Part shown: positions 1 through 7,235 of the stretch, piece by piece
Position numbering within the stretch: position 1 is the stretch's first letter
Layout of the letters: each line of letters begins with the position of its first letter
Assembly: GCA_014871605.1 (NCBI GenBank)
Contig: WGSQ01000013.1
Coordinates: forward strand, 1-21,093
Reading direction: 5' to 3'
Length of the DNA stretch: 21,093 nucleotides
Source of the DNA: Collinsella sp.
GTDB lineage: Bacteria > Actinomycetota > Coriobacteriia > Coriobacteriales > Coriobacteriaceae
Notes under the pieces: generated by a model
Database searches by the model: none
The model's input: only the letters and a program-made list of their open reading frames with translations
What the model was told of the DNA's origin: nothing
Translations under genes and position numbers: made by a program

Positions 1-61
1 GGCGCACCAGAAGATCGTCACCAAGGTGTGCAAGGGCGTAAACGGCGAGGTCCGCGGATAG
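1..61 (+). CDS. 3' end of an unidentified gene (partial)
   Basis: An open frame enters from the left edge (first full codon at position 2) and ends at TAG 59-61. The visible C-terminal tail is AHQKIVTKVCKGVNGEVRG, basic and with one cysteine. Nineteen residues are too few to assign a family. Its orientation matches the downstream nickel-importer genes, but a terminator-like hairpin and a separate promoter lie between them, so it is probably a separate transcription unit. Confidence 0.4.
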   Translation, partial: AHQKIVTKVCKGVNGEVRG

Positions 62-171
62 GGCTTGCGCTGGGAGCGTAGGGCCTGATGGCGGTTGCTG
101 TGGCCTTTGCGTGACCGCGGTGTTCGGTATGAGGCACCGTTGAGCCTTCATATATGACACGCGCATTACAT

Positions 172-206
172 AACGGCGTGCTGCTTTGTCGGCAGTGCGC
201 CGTTTT
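172..206 (+). terminator. Rho-independent terminator-like hairpin before the nik operon
   Basis: Arms AACGGCG (172-178) and CGCCGTT (198-204) pair perfectly. After a TG/TG internal loop, CTGC (181-184) pairs with GCAG (192-195), leaving a 7-nt loop. The stem runs into a four-T tract at 203-206. It probably ends transcription of the gene that stops at 61. The proposed -35 of the nik promoter lies inside its loop region. Confidence 0.55.
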
Positions 207-214
207 GCTATGAT
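186..214 (+). promoter_or_regulatory. Putative sigma-70 type promoter of the nik operon
   Basis: TTGTCG (186-191) and TATGAT (209-214) are separated by 17 nt and fit -35 and -10 boxes. The predicted start of transcription, near 220, falls immediately before the palindrome at 225-252. A repressor bound there would block the promoter. Assignment is by motif only. Confidence 0.5.
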
Positions 215-224
215 AGCCCGCGGC

Positions 225-252
225 GTGTTACGAATCTGACAATGCGTAACAC
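225..252 (+). promoter_or_regulatory. Putative NikR operator, GTGTTAC-N14-GTAACAC
   Basis: GTGTTACG (225-232) and CGTAACAC (245-252) form a perfect inverted repeat about 58 bp upstream of nikM. Written as 7-bp half-sites it is GTGTTAC-N14-GTAACAC, the form reported for NikR operators in Desulfovibrio and different from the enterobacterial GTATGA-N16-TCATAC. It sits at or just after the predicted transcription start, as expected for metal-dependent repression. No nikR gene is in the window, so the regulator is inferred. Confidence 0.6.
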
Positions 253-309
253 TGACAAGGTGATTTAAGCGGCGTTGCAATTCTGTGCGCCGATAACCGG
301 GAGGCGTAC

Positions 310-1395
310 ATGCACATTCCAGATAATTATCTGTCTCCGCAGACCGATGCCGTCATGGCAGTGGCGATGGTGCCCGTGTGGGTTCATTGCATCAAGAAGG
401 TGCGCGCCACGCTCGACCGCGAGCACATGGCTTTCCTGGGCATCTGCGCCGCTTTTTCCTTCTTGCTCATGATGTTTAACGTTCCGCTGCCCGGCGGCAC
501 CACAGGCCACGCCGTCGGCGGCGCACTCATCGCGCTGCTGCTGGGTCCCGAGGCCGCGGCTATCGCTGTCTCGGTCGCGCTGGCGCTGCAGGCGCTGCTG
601 TTTGGCGACGGTGGCATCCTGTCCTTTGGCGCCAACTGCTTTAACATGGCCTTCGTGCTGCCGTTTGCCGCGGCCATCGTGTTCCGTGCGCTCAACAGCC
701 GTCTGCACGACAAGAGCTGGGGCACCTCGGTTTCTGCCATCGTGAGCGGCTGGGTCGGCCTGTGCCTGGCGGCCCTGTGCGCGGCAATCGAGTTTGGTAT
801 TCAGCCGATGCTCTTCATGAATGCTTCGGGCGCTCCGCTGTACTGCCCCTTCCCGCTGTCCGTGGCTATTCCTGCCATGTTGATCCCGCATATGCTGGTC
901 ACCGGCGTGGTTGAGGGCGTGGCGACGGCCGCCATCTACGGTTTCATTAAGAAGACGGCGCCGGGCGTTATCGTCGGTCCCGAGGCCGTCGATGGCCAGC
1001 TTGCTGCCGAGGGCGCTGCTGCCAAGAAGACCTCGCTGATCCCCACGCTCATCCTGGTCGCTGTGCTCGTGGTGGCCACGCCGCTGGGCTTGCTTGCCAC
1101 CGGTGACGCCTGGGGCGAGTGGGACGCTGAGGGCGCCGCGACCGCCGTTCAGGAGGCTGGCGACGACAGCCTGCAGGCTTCAGCCGGCCTCGATACCCCG
1201 ACCTTTGCCGATGCGCTGCCCACGGGCGATTATCTGCAGGCCTATTCCGAGGAACAAGGTCTTGGCTTTGCCGGCCAGGCTGCGATGTATATTCTTTCGG
1301 GTGTGATTGGCGTGGCGGTGCTCACCATCGTATTCCGCCTGGTCTCGCTGACGGTCAGGGAAAGCGGTGCTCATGGCAAGAGCCGAGCTGCCTAG
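310..1395 (+). CDS. nikM: Nickel (or cobalt) ECF transporter, substrate-specific component NikM with fused NikN-like region
   Basis: This is the metal-binding membrane component of an energy-coupling-factor importer (CbiM/NikM family). The protein begins MHIPDNYLSP. In this family the N-terminal Met1-His2 plus a later histidine form the metal site, and here the third ligand candidate is His67 in TTGHAVGG, at the same number as in characterised NikM2. A conserved FGDGGILSFGANCFNMA stretch follows at about 98-114. Several membrane segments fill residues 15-235. A second part (about 243-350) has two more helices around a soluble insert and the TPLGLLATGDAWGEW motif typical of fused NikN/PDGLE regions. 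Start ATG 310 follows GGGAGG (299-304) by 5 nt. The upstream operator favours nickel over cobalt; sequence alone does not settle it. Confidence 0.85.
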   Translation: MHIPDNYLSPQTDAVMAVAMVPVWVHCIKKVRATLDREHMAFLGICAAFSFLLMMFNVPLPGGTTGHAVGGALIALLLGPEAAAIAVSVALALQALLFGDGGILSFGANCFNMAFVLPFAAAIVFRALNSRLHDKSWGTSVSAIVSGWVGLCLAALCAAIEFGIQPMLFMNASGAPLYCPFPLSVAIPAMLIPHMLVTGVVEGVATAAIYGFIKKTAPGVIVGPEAVDGQLAAEGAAAKKTSLIPTLILVAVLVVATPLGLLATGDAWGEWDAEGAATAVQEAGDDSLQASAGLDTPTFADALPTGDYLQAYSEEQGLGFAGQAAMYILSGVIGVAVLTIVFRLVSLTVRESGAHGKSRAA

Positions 1396-2209
1396 CTGGC
1401 TTGCGGTCGAGCAGCGTTACGAGCCCGCGGGGGCTCGGCATCGTGTGATGCAAAAGAATGTCCTGCACCTGGCGAGCCTGCTTGAGCGGGTTCGCCTGGG
1501 TGGAGGTGCGCACGAGGGCGGGTCGATGGTCGACCGCGCCCTTTCTTGCGTTTCGGCTCCGGTGCGCCTGGTGGGGATGTTCGTTTGCGTCCTGTGCGTG
1601 TGTCTGACGCAAAGCCCGCTGTATCTGATGCTGATGGCGGCTATCGCGCTGGTGCTCGTTGCCGTGCGCCCCGTACGCGGGCTGCGGGGAACCTTTGTGC
1701 CGGCGCTTGGCGCCGCGGGGCTCGCGGTGGTTCTAGCGCTGCCTGCCCTGCTGCTGGGCGCGTCTGCCACGGGCGCCATGCTCAAGATTGCACTCAAGAC
1801 CTTCATTAATGTGTCGCTGGTGCTGGGTGTTTCGTGGACGCTTACCTGGAGCCGCATGTCAGCGGCGCTCAAAATGCTGCACCTGCCCGACGAGGTCATC
1901 TTTACGTTTGATATGGCGCTCAAGCACATCGAGGTGCTGGGTCGCACGGCGCACAATCTGTGCGAATCGGTCATGCTGCGCAGCGTTGGCCGTGCGCCTG
2001 AGGGATTTTCGCGTACGGATTCGATCGCGGGTATCATGGGCATGACCTTTATCAAGGCGATGGAATGCAGCCGCGCGATGGACGAGGCTATGCTTTGCCG
2101 CGGCTTTGCCGGCGCGTATCCGGCGCCCGCACGCGCCGGGTTTGGCTGGCGCGATACGGTTTACGCGGCCGGCGTGGCGCTGCTGGCAGTGTTATGCGCG
2201 GTGCTGTAG
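1367..2209 (+). CDS. nikQ: ECF transporter transmembrane (T) component, CbiQ/NikQ family
   Basis: This is the EcfT-type membrane protein that links the substrate component to the ATPase. About four to five hydrophobic helices occupy residues 65-160 and 262-280. Between them is a long cytoplasmic region carrying the two coupling motifs of the family: MLRSVGRA (about 203-210) and AMLCRGF (about 241-247, the Ala-Arg-Gly signature with Cys in place of Ala). The start is uncertain: GTG 1367 has AGGGA 5 nt upstream, while ATG 1373 is the alternative and would shorten the protein by two residues. Either way it overlaps the end of nikM by over 20 nt, indicating translational coupling. The N-terminal ~55 residues are longer and more polar than in many homologues. 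Confidence 0.82.
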   Translation: MLMARAELPSWLAVEQRYEPAGARHRVMQKNVLHLASLLERVRLGGGAHEGGSMVDRALSCVSAPVRLVGMFVCVLCVCLTQSPLYLMLMAAIALVLVAVRPVRGLRGTFVPALGAAGLAVVLALPALLLGASATGAMLKIALKTFINVSLVLGVSWTLTWSRMSAALKMLHLPDEVIFTFDMALKHIEVLGRTAHNLCESVMLRSVGRAPEGFSRTDSIAGIMGMTFIKAMECSRAMDEAMLCRGFAGAYPAPARAGFGWRDTVYAAGVALLAVLCAVL

Positions 2210-2255
2210 GCGCTGCTGGTTCCGGCTGGGGATGCAAATAGGGAAGGGCGACGTT

Positions 2256-3026
2256 TTGACGATCGATATGAATAATGCGGCGGGCACGAACGGTGCGGGC
2301 GGCGCCGAGGTCACGCCGCTCATCGAGCTGCGCGACGTAGTGTTCTCCTATGCGGGACATACGGTTGTCGATGGCGTGTCGCTGCAGGTCGATCGTGGCG
2401 AACTCGTTGCCCTGCTCGGTCCCAACGGCTGCGGTAAGACGACGATTATGCGCCTTATTAACGGCCTTGAACTCGCAGACGCAGGGACATACCTGTTTGA
2501 CGGGCATGTGATCGATGCGGCGTTTCTAAAGGATTCCGCGGCCGCTCAGCGTTTTCATCAGCGCGTGGGCTTTGTGTTCCAGAATGCCGACGCCCAGCTG
2601 TTCTGCGCTACGGTGGGCGAGGAAGTTGCTTTTGGTCCCGCGCAGATGGGGCTGCCGGCAGACGAGCTCGAGCGCCGCATGCGCGATGCCATGGGGCTGT
2701 TCCAGGTTGCCGACCTTGCCGACGCCTCTCCCTATCAGCTCTCGGGCGGGCAAAAGAAGCGTGTGGCACTGGCTGCCGTCGTGTCGATGAACCCCGATAT
2801 CCTGGTGCTCGACGAGCCTACTAACGGACTTGACGAGGACTCTTGCGACATCGTGGTCAACTTCCTACTGGCCTATGTTGCTGCCGGTAAGACGGTCTTG
2901 ATGAGCACACATCACCAAGATTTGGTGCGACGCTTGGGTGCCCGTGCAATCTATATCGATCGATATCACCATGTGGTCGAGGCGCCTTCGCCGTCGTATG
3001 GAACCGAAAGCGGTGCTACGGACTAG
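2256..3026 (+). CDS. nikO: ECF transporter ATP-binding protein, CbiO/NikO family
   Basis: This is the ABC ATPase that energises the NikMQ importer. All ABC motifs are visible (numbering from TTG 2256, 256 aa): Walker A GPNGCGKT 55-62, Q-loop FVFQNADAQLF with Gln109, signature LSGGQ 162-166, Walker B ILVLDEP 182-188 and H-loop STHH about 217-220. The FQNxDxQLF form is typical of ECF ATPases. The start is ambiguous. TTG 2256 has AGGGAAGGG (2240-2248) 7 nt upstream and is preferred; ATG 2232 has no convincing ribosome binding site; ATG 2268 is too far from it. It lies 46 nt after nikQ and is the last gene of the operon. No clear terminator follows. Confidence 0.85.
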   Translation: MTIDMNNAAGTNGAGGAEVTPLIELRDVVFSYAGHTVVDGVSLQVDRGELVALLGPNGCGKTTIMRLINGLELADAGTYLFDGHVIDAAFLKDSAAAQRFHQRVGFVFQNADAQLFCATVGEEVAFGPAQMGLPADELERRMRDAMGLFQVADLADASPYQLSGGQKKRVALAAVVSMNPDILVLDEPTNGLDEDSCDIVVNFLLAYVAAGKTVLMSTHHQDLVRRLGARAIYIDRYHHVVEAPSPSYGTESGATD

Positions 3027-3071
3027 TTGCTGCGTAGAGCGTGCGTAGCTGCCCGCGTGGCTTTGCCGTGA

Positions 3072-3080
3072 TGGTATAGT
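3072..3080 (+). promoter_or_regulatory. Putative extended -10 promoter of the phospholipase C-like gene
   Basis: TGGTATAGT is an extended -10 element (TG-n-TATAGT). No convincing -35 box is seen. Transcription would begin near 3087 and give a leader of about 19 nt carrying GGGGGTGG before ATG 3106. Confidence 0.4.
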
Positions 3081-3105
3081 TATCCAGGTTTTTATGGGGG
3101 TGGCT

Positions 3106-3954
3106 ATGCCAAGCTGGAACATTCATATCGCTCAGACGGAGCGTTTGCTGGAGCGCACCGGTGCGCTTGCCAATAGCGTGCGCGACCGCAATGCCTTTTT
3201 GTTTGGCTGCGTGGTTCCGGATATCTTCGTGGGCTATATGGTCCCTGGCATCGCCGATCCCATCCCGTACCGCATTACGCACTTTGCCAAGCCTGAGCCC
3301 ATCCCTAAGCCTCGTGAACATGAGTTCTGGGATACCTATGTGGCACCGTTGCTTAAAAGTTCGCCCACCGGTGCACCGGCCGCGGCAACTTCGATTATCG
3401 AGGAGCGCGAGCGACTGAACCGCGTGCACTATCCACAGCGCTACAAGGATGCCGAGCCGGTTGTCGGTCCCGGCGCCTGTGAGTTCTCGCTTGCGTCCGA
3501 AGATGTGGCGCAGTCGTTGCTCGATTTAACGCTGGGCGTCTGGTCGCATCTGGTGGCCGATACCGTATGGAATACGCGCGTGAATCAGTACCTGGAGGCG
3601 CACGGCGGCAAGCCGTGTGAGGAGTTCCGCATTAAAAAGCAAGGCGACTTTGACTGGTTTGGCAAGACGCTGGGCATTGTCTCCATCCCGCGTGCGACCG
3701 ATCGCCTGTATACCGCTGCGACGCGTTTTGGGCAGTATCCCATCCATAAAGAATATGTGCTCAAGACTATCGGCGTCATGCACGAGATTGTACGCGAAAA
3801 CCCCGGCGAGCCCGATCATCCGCCGTACCGCCTGCTGACCGAGAAATTCTTTGACGCAACGTTTACCGAGGTCATCGAGCTGACCGAAGCGGGCTTTGCG
3901 GCTCGCGTTGCCGCTTCTGACGTTCCCGCAGTCCCTCTGATCGCTAGCTGCTAG
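3106..3954 (+). CDS. Zinc-dependent phospholipase C-like protein
   Basis: The 282-aa protein resembles the zinc-dependent phospholipase C (Zn_dep_PLPC) family, found widely as uncharacterised proteins in Firmicutes and Coriobacteriia. It begins MPSWNIHIAQ. Candidate metal ligands are His7, Asp39 in CVVPD, His59 in RITHF, and the His148-x3-Asp152 pair in VWSHLVAD. No signal peptide or membrane helix is apparent, so it is probably cytoplasmic, and the physiological substrate is unknown; phospholipase activity should not be assumed. ATG 3106 is chosen because the family begins MPSWxxH and GGGGGTGG precedes it; ATG 3094 in frame is the alternative (four residues more). It is convergent with, and shares its stop with, the gene on the other strand. 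Confidence 0.6.
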   Translation: MPSWNIHIAQTERLLERTGALANSVRDRNAFLFGCVVPDIFVGYMVPGIADPIPYRITHFAKPEPIPKPREHEFWDTYVAPLLKSSPTGAPAAATSIIEERERLNRVHYPQRYKDAEPVVGPGACEFSLASEDVAQSLLDLTLGVWSHLVADTVWNTRVNQYLEAHGGKPCEEFRIKKQGDFDWFGKTLGIVSIPRATDRLYTAATRFGQYPIHKEYVLKTIGVMHEIVRENPGEPDHPPYRLLTEKFFDATFTEVIELTEAGFAARVAASDVPAVPLIASC

Positions 3955-5024
3955 CCGGCCGGCTTAACGGAGAACAGTTCATCCCAATTGACCAACAGCT
4001 CCCGTCGCAGGGTTTCTGCGGCGGTGCGTTCCTGATCGGTCTTTGGGATGTAGGGGAGCCCCGCCTTTTTATGAATGAGCTCGGCGATGTTGTTAAAGCT
4101 CTTCGTGTCTTTGATTTGCTCATAGGTTATCTGGATAACGTCATAGCCCATGCTTGTGAGGGCGGTGGTGCGCTCGGCATCGGAGAGACTTGCGGCTTCG
4201 CTGTCATGGGCGGAGCGGCCTTGGCATTCCAAAATGACGCCTATGCTGTCGATGTTGCTCTCTATGAGGATATCGGCGTAGCAGCAGGTTTTGTCATACA
4301 GTGAGCGTGCGGCGTCGCTGAGTGGGATGCGCACGTTGTTTGCGATGTTGATGCCCATGCCGCCCTCGTCGCGGGGGAGCGAGACAAGCATGGAGGTCTG
4401 TACTTCGAAGGGTGAGGCGGTCTGCCCCGTCATGTGCTCGGCTGCCCAGCGCAGTTGTTTAACGCCGCGCAGGCCTGCGGCCTGCTTGGCGAACGCGGCG
4501 ATATCCGCTGCGCTGAGGAGCGGTGGGCGCTTCCACAGGTTGGTGTCATTGCCCTTGGTGTCGTTAACTCGCTCCCAGCCGCAGTTGGGTGGAATGAGCT
4601 TAAGCGAAATGGCTTCATCGAGTTGTTGTTGCGTTCGCTCGCAGGGCCTAAACACTGCAAAGGAGCCGCACATCTCGTAGCAAGCCATGAGTAACTGGTT
4701 GCGTGAGACCTGCGTAGCAAGGCTGAGCAGCGTAAACTCGGGCGATGTGACATCAAATCCATGCTCAGTTTGCCTAAACGACCCCGGAGGTGGTTCTTGG
4801 GTTAGCAGACGGCTGCGAAATAGCTTTCCGTTCGCGCGCTGTTTTCTTTCGCCCACGAATCTCCAAACTGGTGTGCCGAGCAAGTCTTTAAATACTGGTT
4901 GTTTTGAGTAATGCACCAAGCGATGGTCATGGTCGGGCGGCAGGATTGCCGGATAGAGTCCCAGTATCTGGGGCGGTATGCGATAGTACTGAAAAGCCGT
5001 GGGTCCGCAGGCAAGAAATGACAT
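3951..5024 (-). CDS. AbiEi-like / PD-(D/E)XK (DUF559/Vsr-like) nuclease fusion protein, function unknown
   Basis: The protein has 357 aa. The N-terminal half (about 1-130) begins MSFLACGPTAFQYYR and contains VTSPEFTLLSLA and MACYEMCGSF, which recall the C-terminal part of AbiEi-type antitoxins. The C-terminal half (about 200-330) has the order of a PD-(D/E)XK nuclease of the DUF559/Vsr group: Glu207 in SPFEVQ, Asp251 in YADILIE, Glu266-Cys-Gln268 in ILECQG, then DAERTTAL and GYDVIQITYEQI. Gln268 stands where Lys is usual, a known variation. No cognate AbiEii-like toxin lies next to it. No good ribosome binding site precedes ATG 5024. A role in defence, DNA repair or mobile DNA is possible but unproven. 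Family recognition is by eye only. Confidence 0.55.
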   Translation of the reverse strand: MSFLACGPTAFQYYRIPPQILGLYPAILPPDHDHRLVHYSKQPVFKDLLGTPVWRFVGERKQRANGKLFRSRLLTQEPPPGSFRQTEHGFDVTSPEFTLLSLATQVSRNQLLMACYEMCGSFAVFRPCERTQQQLDEAISLKLIPPNCGWERVNDTKGNDTNLWKRPPLLSAADIAAFAKQAAGLRGVKQLRWAAEHMTGQTASPFEVQTSMLVSLPRDEGGMGINIANNVRIPLSDAARSLYDKTCCYADILIESNIDSIGVILECQGRSAHDSEAASLSDAERTTALTSMGYDVIQITYEQIKDTKSFNNIAELIHKKAGLPYIPKTDQERTAAETLRRELLVNWDELFSVKPAG

Positions 5025-5070
5025 AGCGATCCGATCGTTTGAGCGTAGTTTGGGCTAGAAAAGCTATCGG

Positions 5071-5200
5071 TTTCGGAAGTGCGGGGAAAAAGACAAACAG
5101 GTCAACCACAAGCGGTATTTGAGCCAACTTTATCAGGGGTTTTGTTGAAATAAAAGGGCTTGTGCTCGGGGGTAAGCAATTTTTCCCCGCACTTCCGAAA
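5071..5200. repeat. 130-bp element with perfect 21-bp inverted terminal repeats
   Basis: The left arm (5071-5091) starts TTTCGGAAGTGCGGGG and the right arm (5180-5200) is its exact reverse complement over all 21 bp. A second, inner pair, CACAAGC (5107-5113) and GCTTGTG (5158-5164), has exactly the same centre of symmetry (5135.5). CAAC/GTTG (5125-5128/5144-5147) is nearly co-centred. The element encodes nothing evident and begins 47 bp upstream of the minus-strand nuclease-like gene. It could be a miniature inverted-repeat transposable element, a structured RNA, or a paired operator for that gene. No clear target-site duplication is seen. Confidence 0.75.
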
Positions 5201-5376
5201 ACCAGGTCGATCTGACTCTTGCTAAAACGATTTAGCAGCGTCGGTTAAGGTGTGGGTTTGCCACCGGGCGAACACTTTTAGCGCGTGGGACTTTATTTTT
5301 GGGCCTCGAAGGGTGGATTTCGCGCTTTTGGTAAAGAAATGAGTGCGTGTTTTGCCGTGCGCCGGCATTGGCACAG

Positions 5377-5413
5377 AAAAAGGGCCCGGAAGGCAATGCC
5401 TTCCGGGCCCTTT
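5377..5413 (-). terminator. Rho-independent terminator of pyk
   Basis: A perfect palindrome spans 5379-5413 (arms AAAGGGCCCGGAAGG and its complement around CAATG). On the minus strand it is followed by a five-T tract (complement of A 5377-5381). It lies 28 bp after the pyk stop codon. On the plus strand only three T follow the stem, so it would work less well in that direction. Confidence 0.85.
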
Positions 5414-5441
5414 GCAATGCAAATCTGCTTGCAAGTGCGAT

Positions 5442-6902
5442 TTAGCGCACCTGAGCGACGTAAGCGACGTTGGTCGAGGAGACCTTGTCCTCGAGCTGGA
5501 CGCTCATGCGGGGATCGCCGGCGGTAGCGACGGTCAAATCGCCGGCCTCGACGTAGCCGAGCTCCTTAGCGGTCTCGATCGCCTTGACGATCGTGCCGTT
5601 GACGGTGCCCTGGGTAATCTCGGCCTGGTGCGGGATAACGCCCCAGTACATGATCATCTGCTGGACGGCCCACTCGTGGCGGGAGAACGCGCAGATCGGC
5701 ATGTTGGGACGGAAGTGCGAGATCAGGCGGGCAGTACGACCAGTGGTCGTCGGCACGGTGATGCACTTGGCGCCAACGGTGGTGGCCATGTTCACGGCGG
5801 ACATACCCACAACGTTGTTGACGACGCGGGTGCCGTGAGCGTCAGCCGGAACCTCGAGCGGAGCGTGAGCCGGGAGGTACTTCTCGGTCTCGAGAGCAAT
5901 GCTGGCCTGCATCTTGACGGCCTCGACCGGGTACTTGCCGGCAGCGGACTCGCCAGAGAGCATAACGGCGTCGGTGCCGTCGTAGATGGCGTTAGCAACG
6001 TCGGCAACCTCGGCACGCGTCGGGCGCGGGTTCTGCTGCATGGAATCGAGCATCTGCGTAGCGGTGATAACGGGCTTATAAGCCGCGTTGCACTTAGCGA
6101 TGATCTCCTTCTGGATGTGCGGAACGAGCTCGGGCTTGATCTCGATGCCCAGGTCGCCACGGGCGACCATGATGCCGTCGGAAGCCTCGAGGATCTCGTC
6201 GAAGTTCTCGACGCCCAGGGCGCACTCGATCTTCGGGAAGATCGTCACGTGCTCGCCGCCGTTCTCGCGGCAAAGCTCGCGGATGCCGCGGACGGACTCG
6301 CCGTCGCGGATGAAGGAAGCGGCGATGTAGTCGATGTTCTCGGTCAGGCCAAAGAGGATGTCCTGACGATCGCGCTCGGTGATAGCGGGCAGCGAGATGT
6401 TGACGTTGGGCATGTTGACGCCCTTGCGCTCGCCGATCAGGCCGTCGTTCTTAACGACGCAGGTCATGTCCTGGCCGTCGACGGACTCGACCTCGAGGGC
6501 AACCAGGCCGTCATCGATCAGGATGAGGGAGCCCTTCTCGACCTCGGAGGGCAGAGCCAGGTAGTCGAGGGAGATGTGCTCAGCGGTGCCATGGAAATCC
6601 TCGGACGTGGGCTGAGCGGTGACGACGATCCTGTCGCCGGTCTTGACGGCAACCTTCTTGCCGTCGACCAAGAGGCCGGTGCGGACCTCGGGGCCCTTGG
6701 TGTCGAGCAGGATGCCGACGGGCATACCGAGCTCCTTGGAAATACGACGGACGCGCTCGATGCGACCGTGGTGCTCGTCGTAGGATCCGTGCGAGAAGTT
6801 AAAACGGGCGACGTTCATGCCCGCCTTGATCATCTCGCGGATGGTCTCGTCGCTATCGCAGGCGGGACCCATGGTGCATACAATCTTGGTGCGCTTGTAC
6901 AT
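5442..6902 (-). CDS. pyk: Pyruvate kinase
   Basis: Pyruvate kinase transfers phosphate from phosphoenolpyruvate to ADP, giving pyruvate and ATP in the last step of glycolysis. The 486-aa protein carries the family motifs in order: KIVCTMGPA at the N terminus, NFSHG 35-39, DTKGPEVRTG 67-76, the catalytic FPKIEC with Lys224 and metal ligand Glu226, VARGDLGIE with Asp250, TATQML with Thr282, and SGESAAGKYP 316-325. The length is that of the plain bacterial enzyme, without the extra C-terminal PEP-utiliser domain found in Bacillus-type enzymes. ATG 6902 has GGAGGT (complement of 6907-6912) at close spacing. It is a single gene with its own promoter and terminator, divergent from the P-type ATPase. 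Confidence 0.97.
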   Translation of the reverse strand: MYKRTKIVCTMGPACDSDETIREMIKAGMNVARFNFSHGSYDEHHGRIERVRRISKELGMPVGILLDTKGPEVRTGLLVDGKKVAVKTGDRIVVTAQPTSEDFHGTAEHISLDYLALPSEVEKGSLILIDDGLVALEVESVDGQDMTCVVKNDGLIGERKGVNMPNVNISLPAITERDRQDILFGLTENIDYIAASFIRDGESVRGIRELCRENGGEHVTIFPKIECALGVENFDEILEASDGIMVARGDLGIEIKPELVPHIQKEIIAKCNAAYKPVITATQMLDSMQQNPRPTRAEVADVANAIYDGTDAVMLSGESAAGKYPVEAVKMQASIALETEKYLPAHAPLEVPADAHGTRVVNNVVGMSAVNMATTVGAKCITVPTTTGRTARLISHFRPNMPICAFSRHEWAVQQMIMYWGVIPHQAEITQGTVNGTIVKAIETAKELGYVEAGDLTVATAGDPRMSVQLEDKVSSTNVAYVAQVR

Positions 6903-6965
6903 TCAGACCTCCATCTGACATCGTCTTGCGCTGATAGATAAACCATAAGAAATAAAACTGAGATG

Positions 6966-6971
6966 ATTATA
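6966..6971 (-). promoter_or_regulatory. Putative -10 box of the pyk promoter
   Basis: On the minus strand this reads TATAAT, a perfect -10 hexamer, about 64 nt before the pyk start. The -35 is weak; TTGGGG (complement of 6991-6996) lies 19 nt away. Transcription would start near 6959 and give a leader of about 57 nt. Confidence 0.5.
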
Positions 6972-7196
6972 ACGAAATGCCGACCGAATACCCCAAAAAA
7001 TCGACCGTATGCCGAATTAGAAGTTCATTTTTTGCGGATAAAACGGTATATGCAAAAACTTTACCAACCGTTCTAACCGCTGCTATCTGGGCGATATTTT
7101 AGTTCGATGATGCGCCGAAGAAAAAACGTTTTATCAATCTTGAGCATCACACTGTCTGCACCGTTGCGCCTGTGCCGTGTTTCCAGATGGAATGTT

Positions 7197-7226
7197 TTGG
7201 CTAGACGCGTCGCTTTGGGGTACCAT
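7197..7226 (+). promoter_or_regulatory. Weak putative promoter of the P-type ATPase gene
   Basis: TTGGCT (7197-7202) and TACCAT (7221-7226) are 18 nt apart and each match four of six consensus bases. The predicted start, near 7233, would place the 5' end just before the structured leader at 7236. Motif evidence only. Confidence 0.3.
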
Positions 7227-7235
7227 AGCTCCACT

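Larger units (their letters stand above)
5025..5441. other. 417-bp intergenic region between the nuclease-like gene and pyk
   Basis: It holds the 130-bp inverted-repeat element (5071-5200), a small hairpin TGCTAAA/TTTAGCA (5220-5226/5231-5237) without a T tract, and the pyk terminator (5377-5413). The rest (about 5238-5376) shows no coding potential that I can support. It is visibly more A+T-rich than its surroundings. Confidence 0.6.

Noticed and set aside
2106..2255. Longer N terminus for nikO
   Set aside because: The extra part lies inside nikQ in another frame, is rich in Arg, Cys and Trp as shadows are, and precedes a much better start region.
5220..5237. Small hairpin TGCTAAA/TTTAGCA as a terminator
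   Set aside because: It is AT-rich, short and has no following T tract on either strand.
5343..6941. Long open frame (532 codons) on the plus strand across pyk
   Set aside because: It is antisense to a complete pyruvate kinase with all motifs. It runs through the pyk terminator and its composition (Asp, Val, Leu, Gly-rich, repetitive) is what GC-rich coding DNA gives on the opposite strand.
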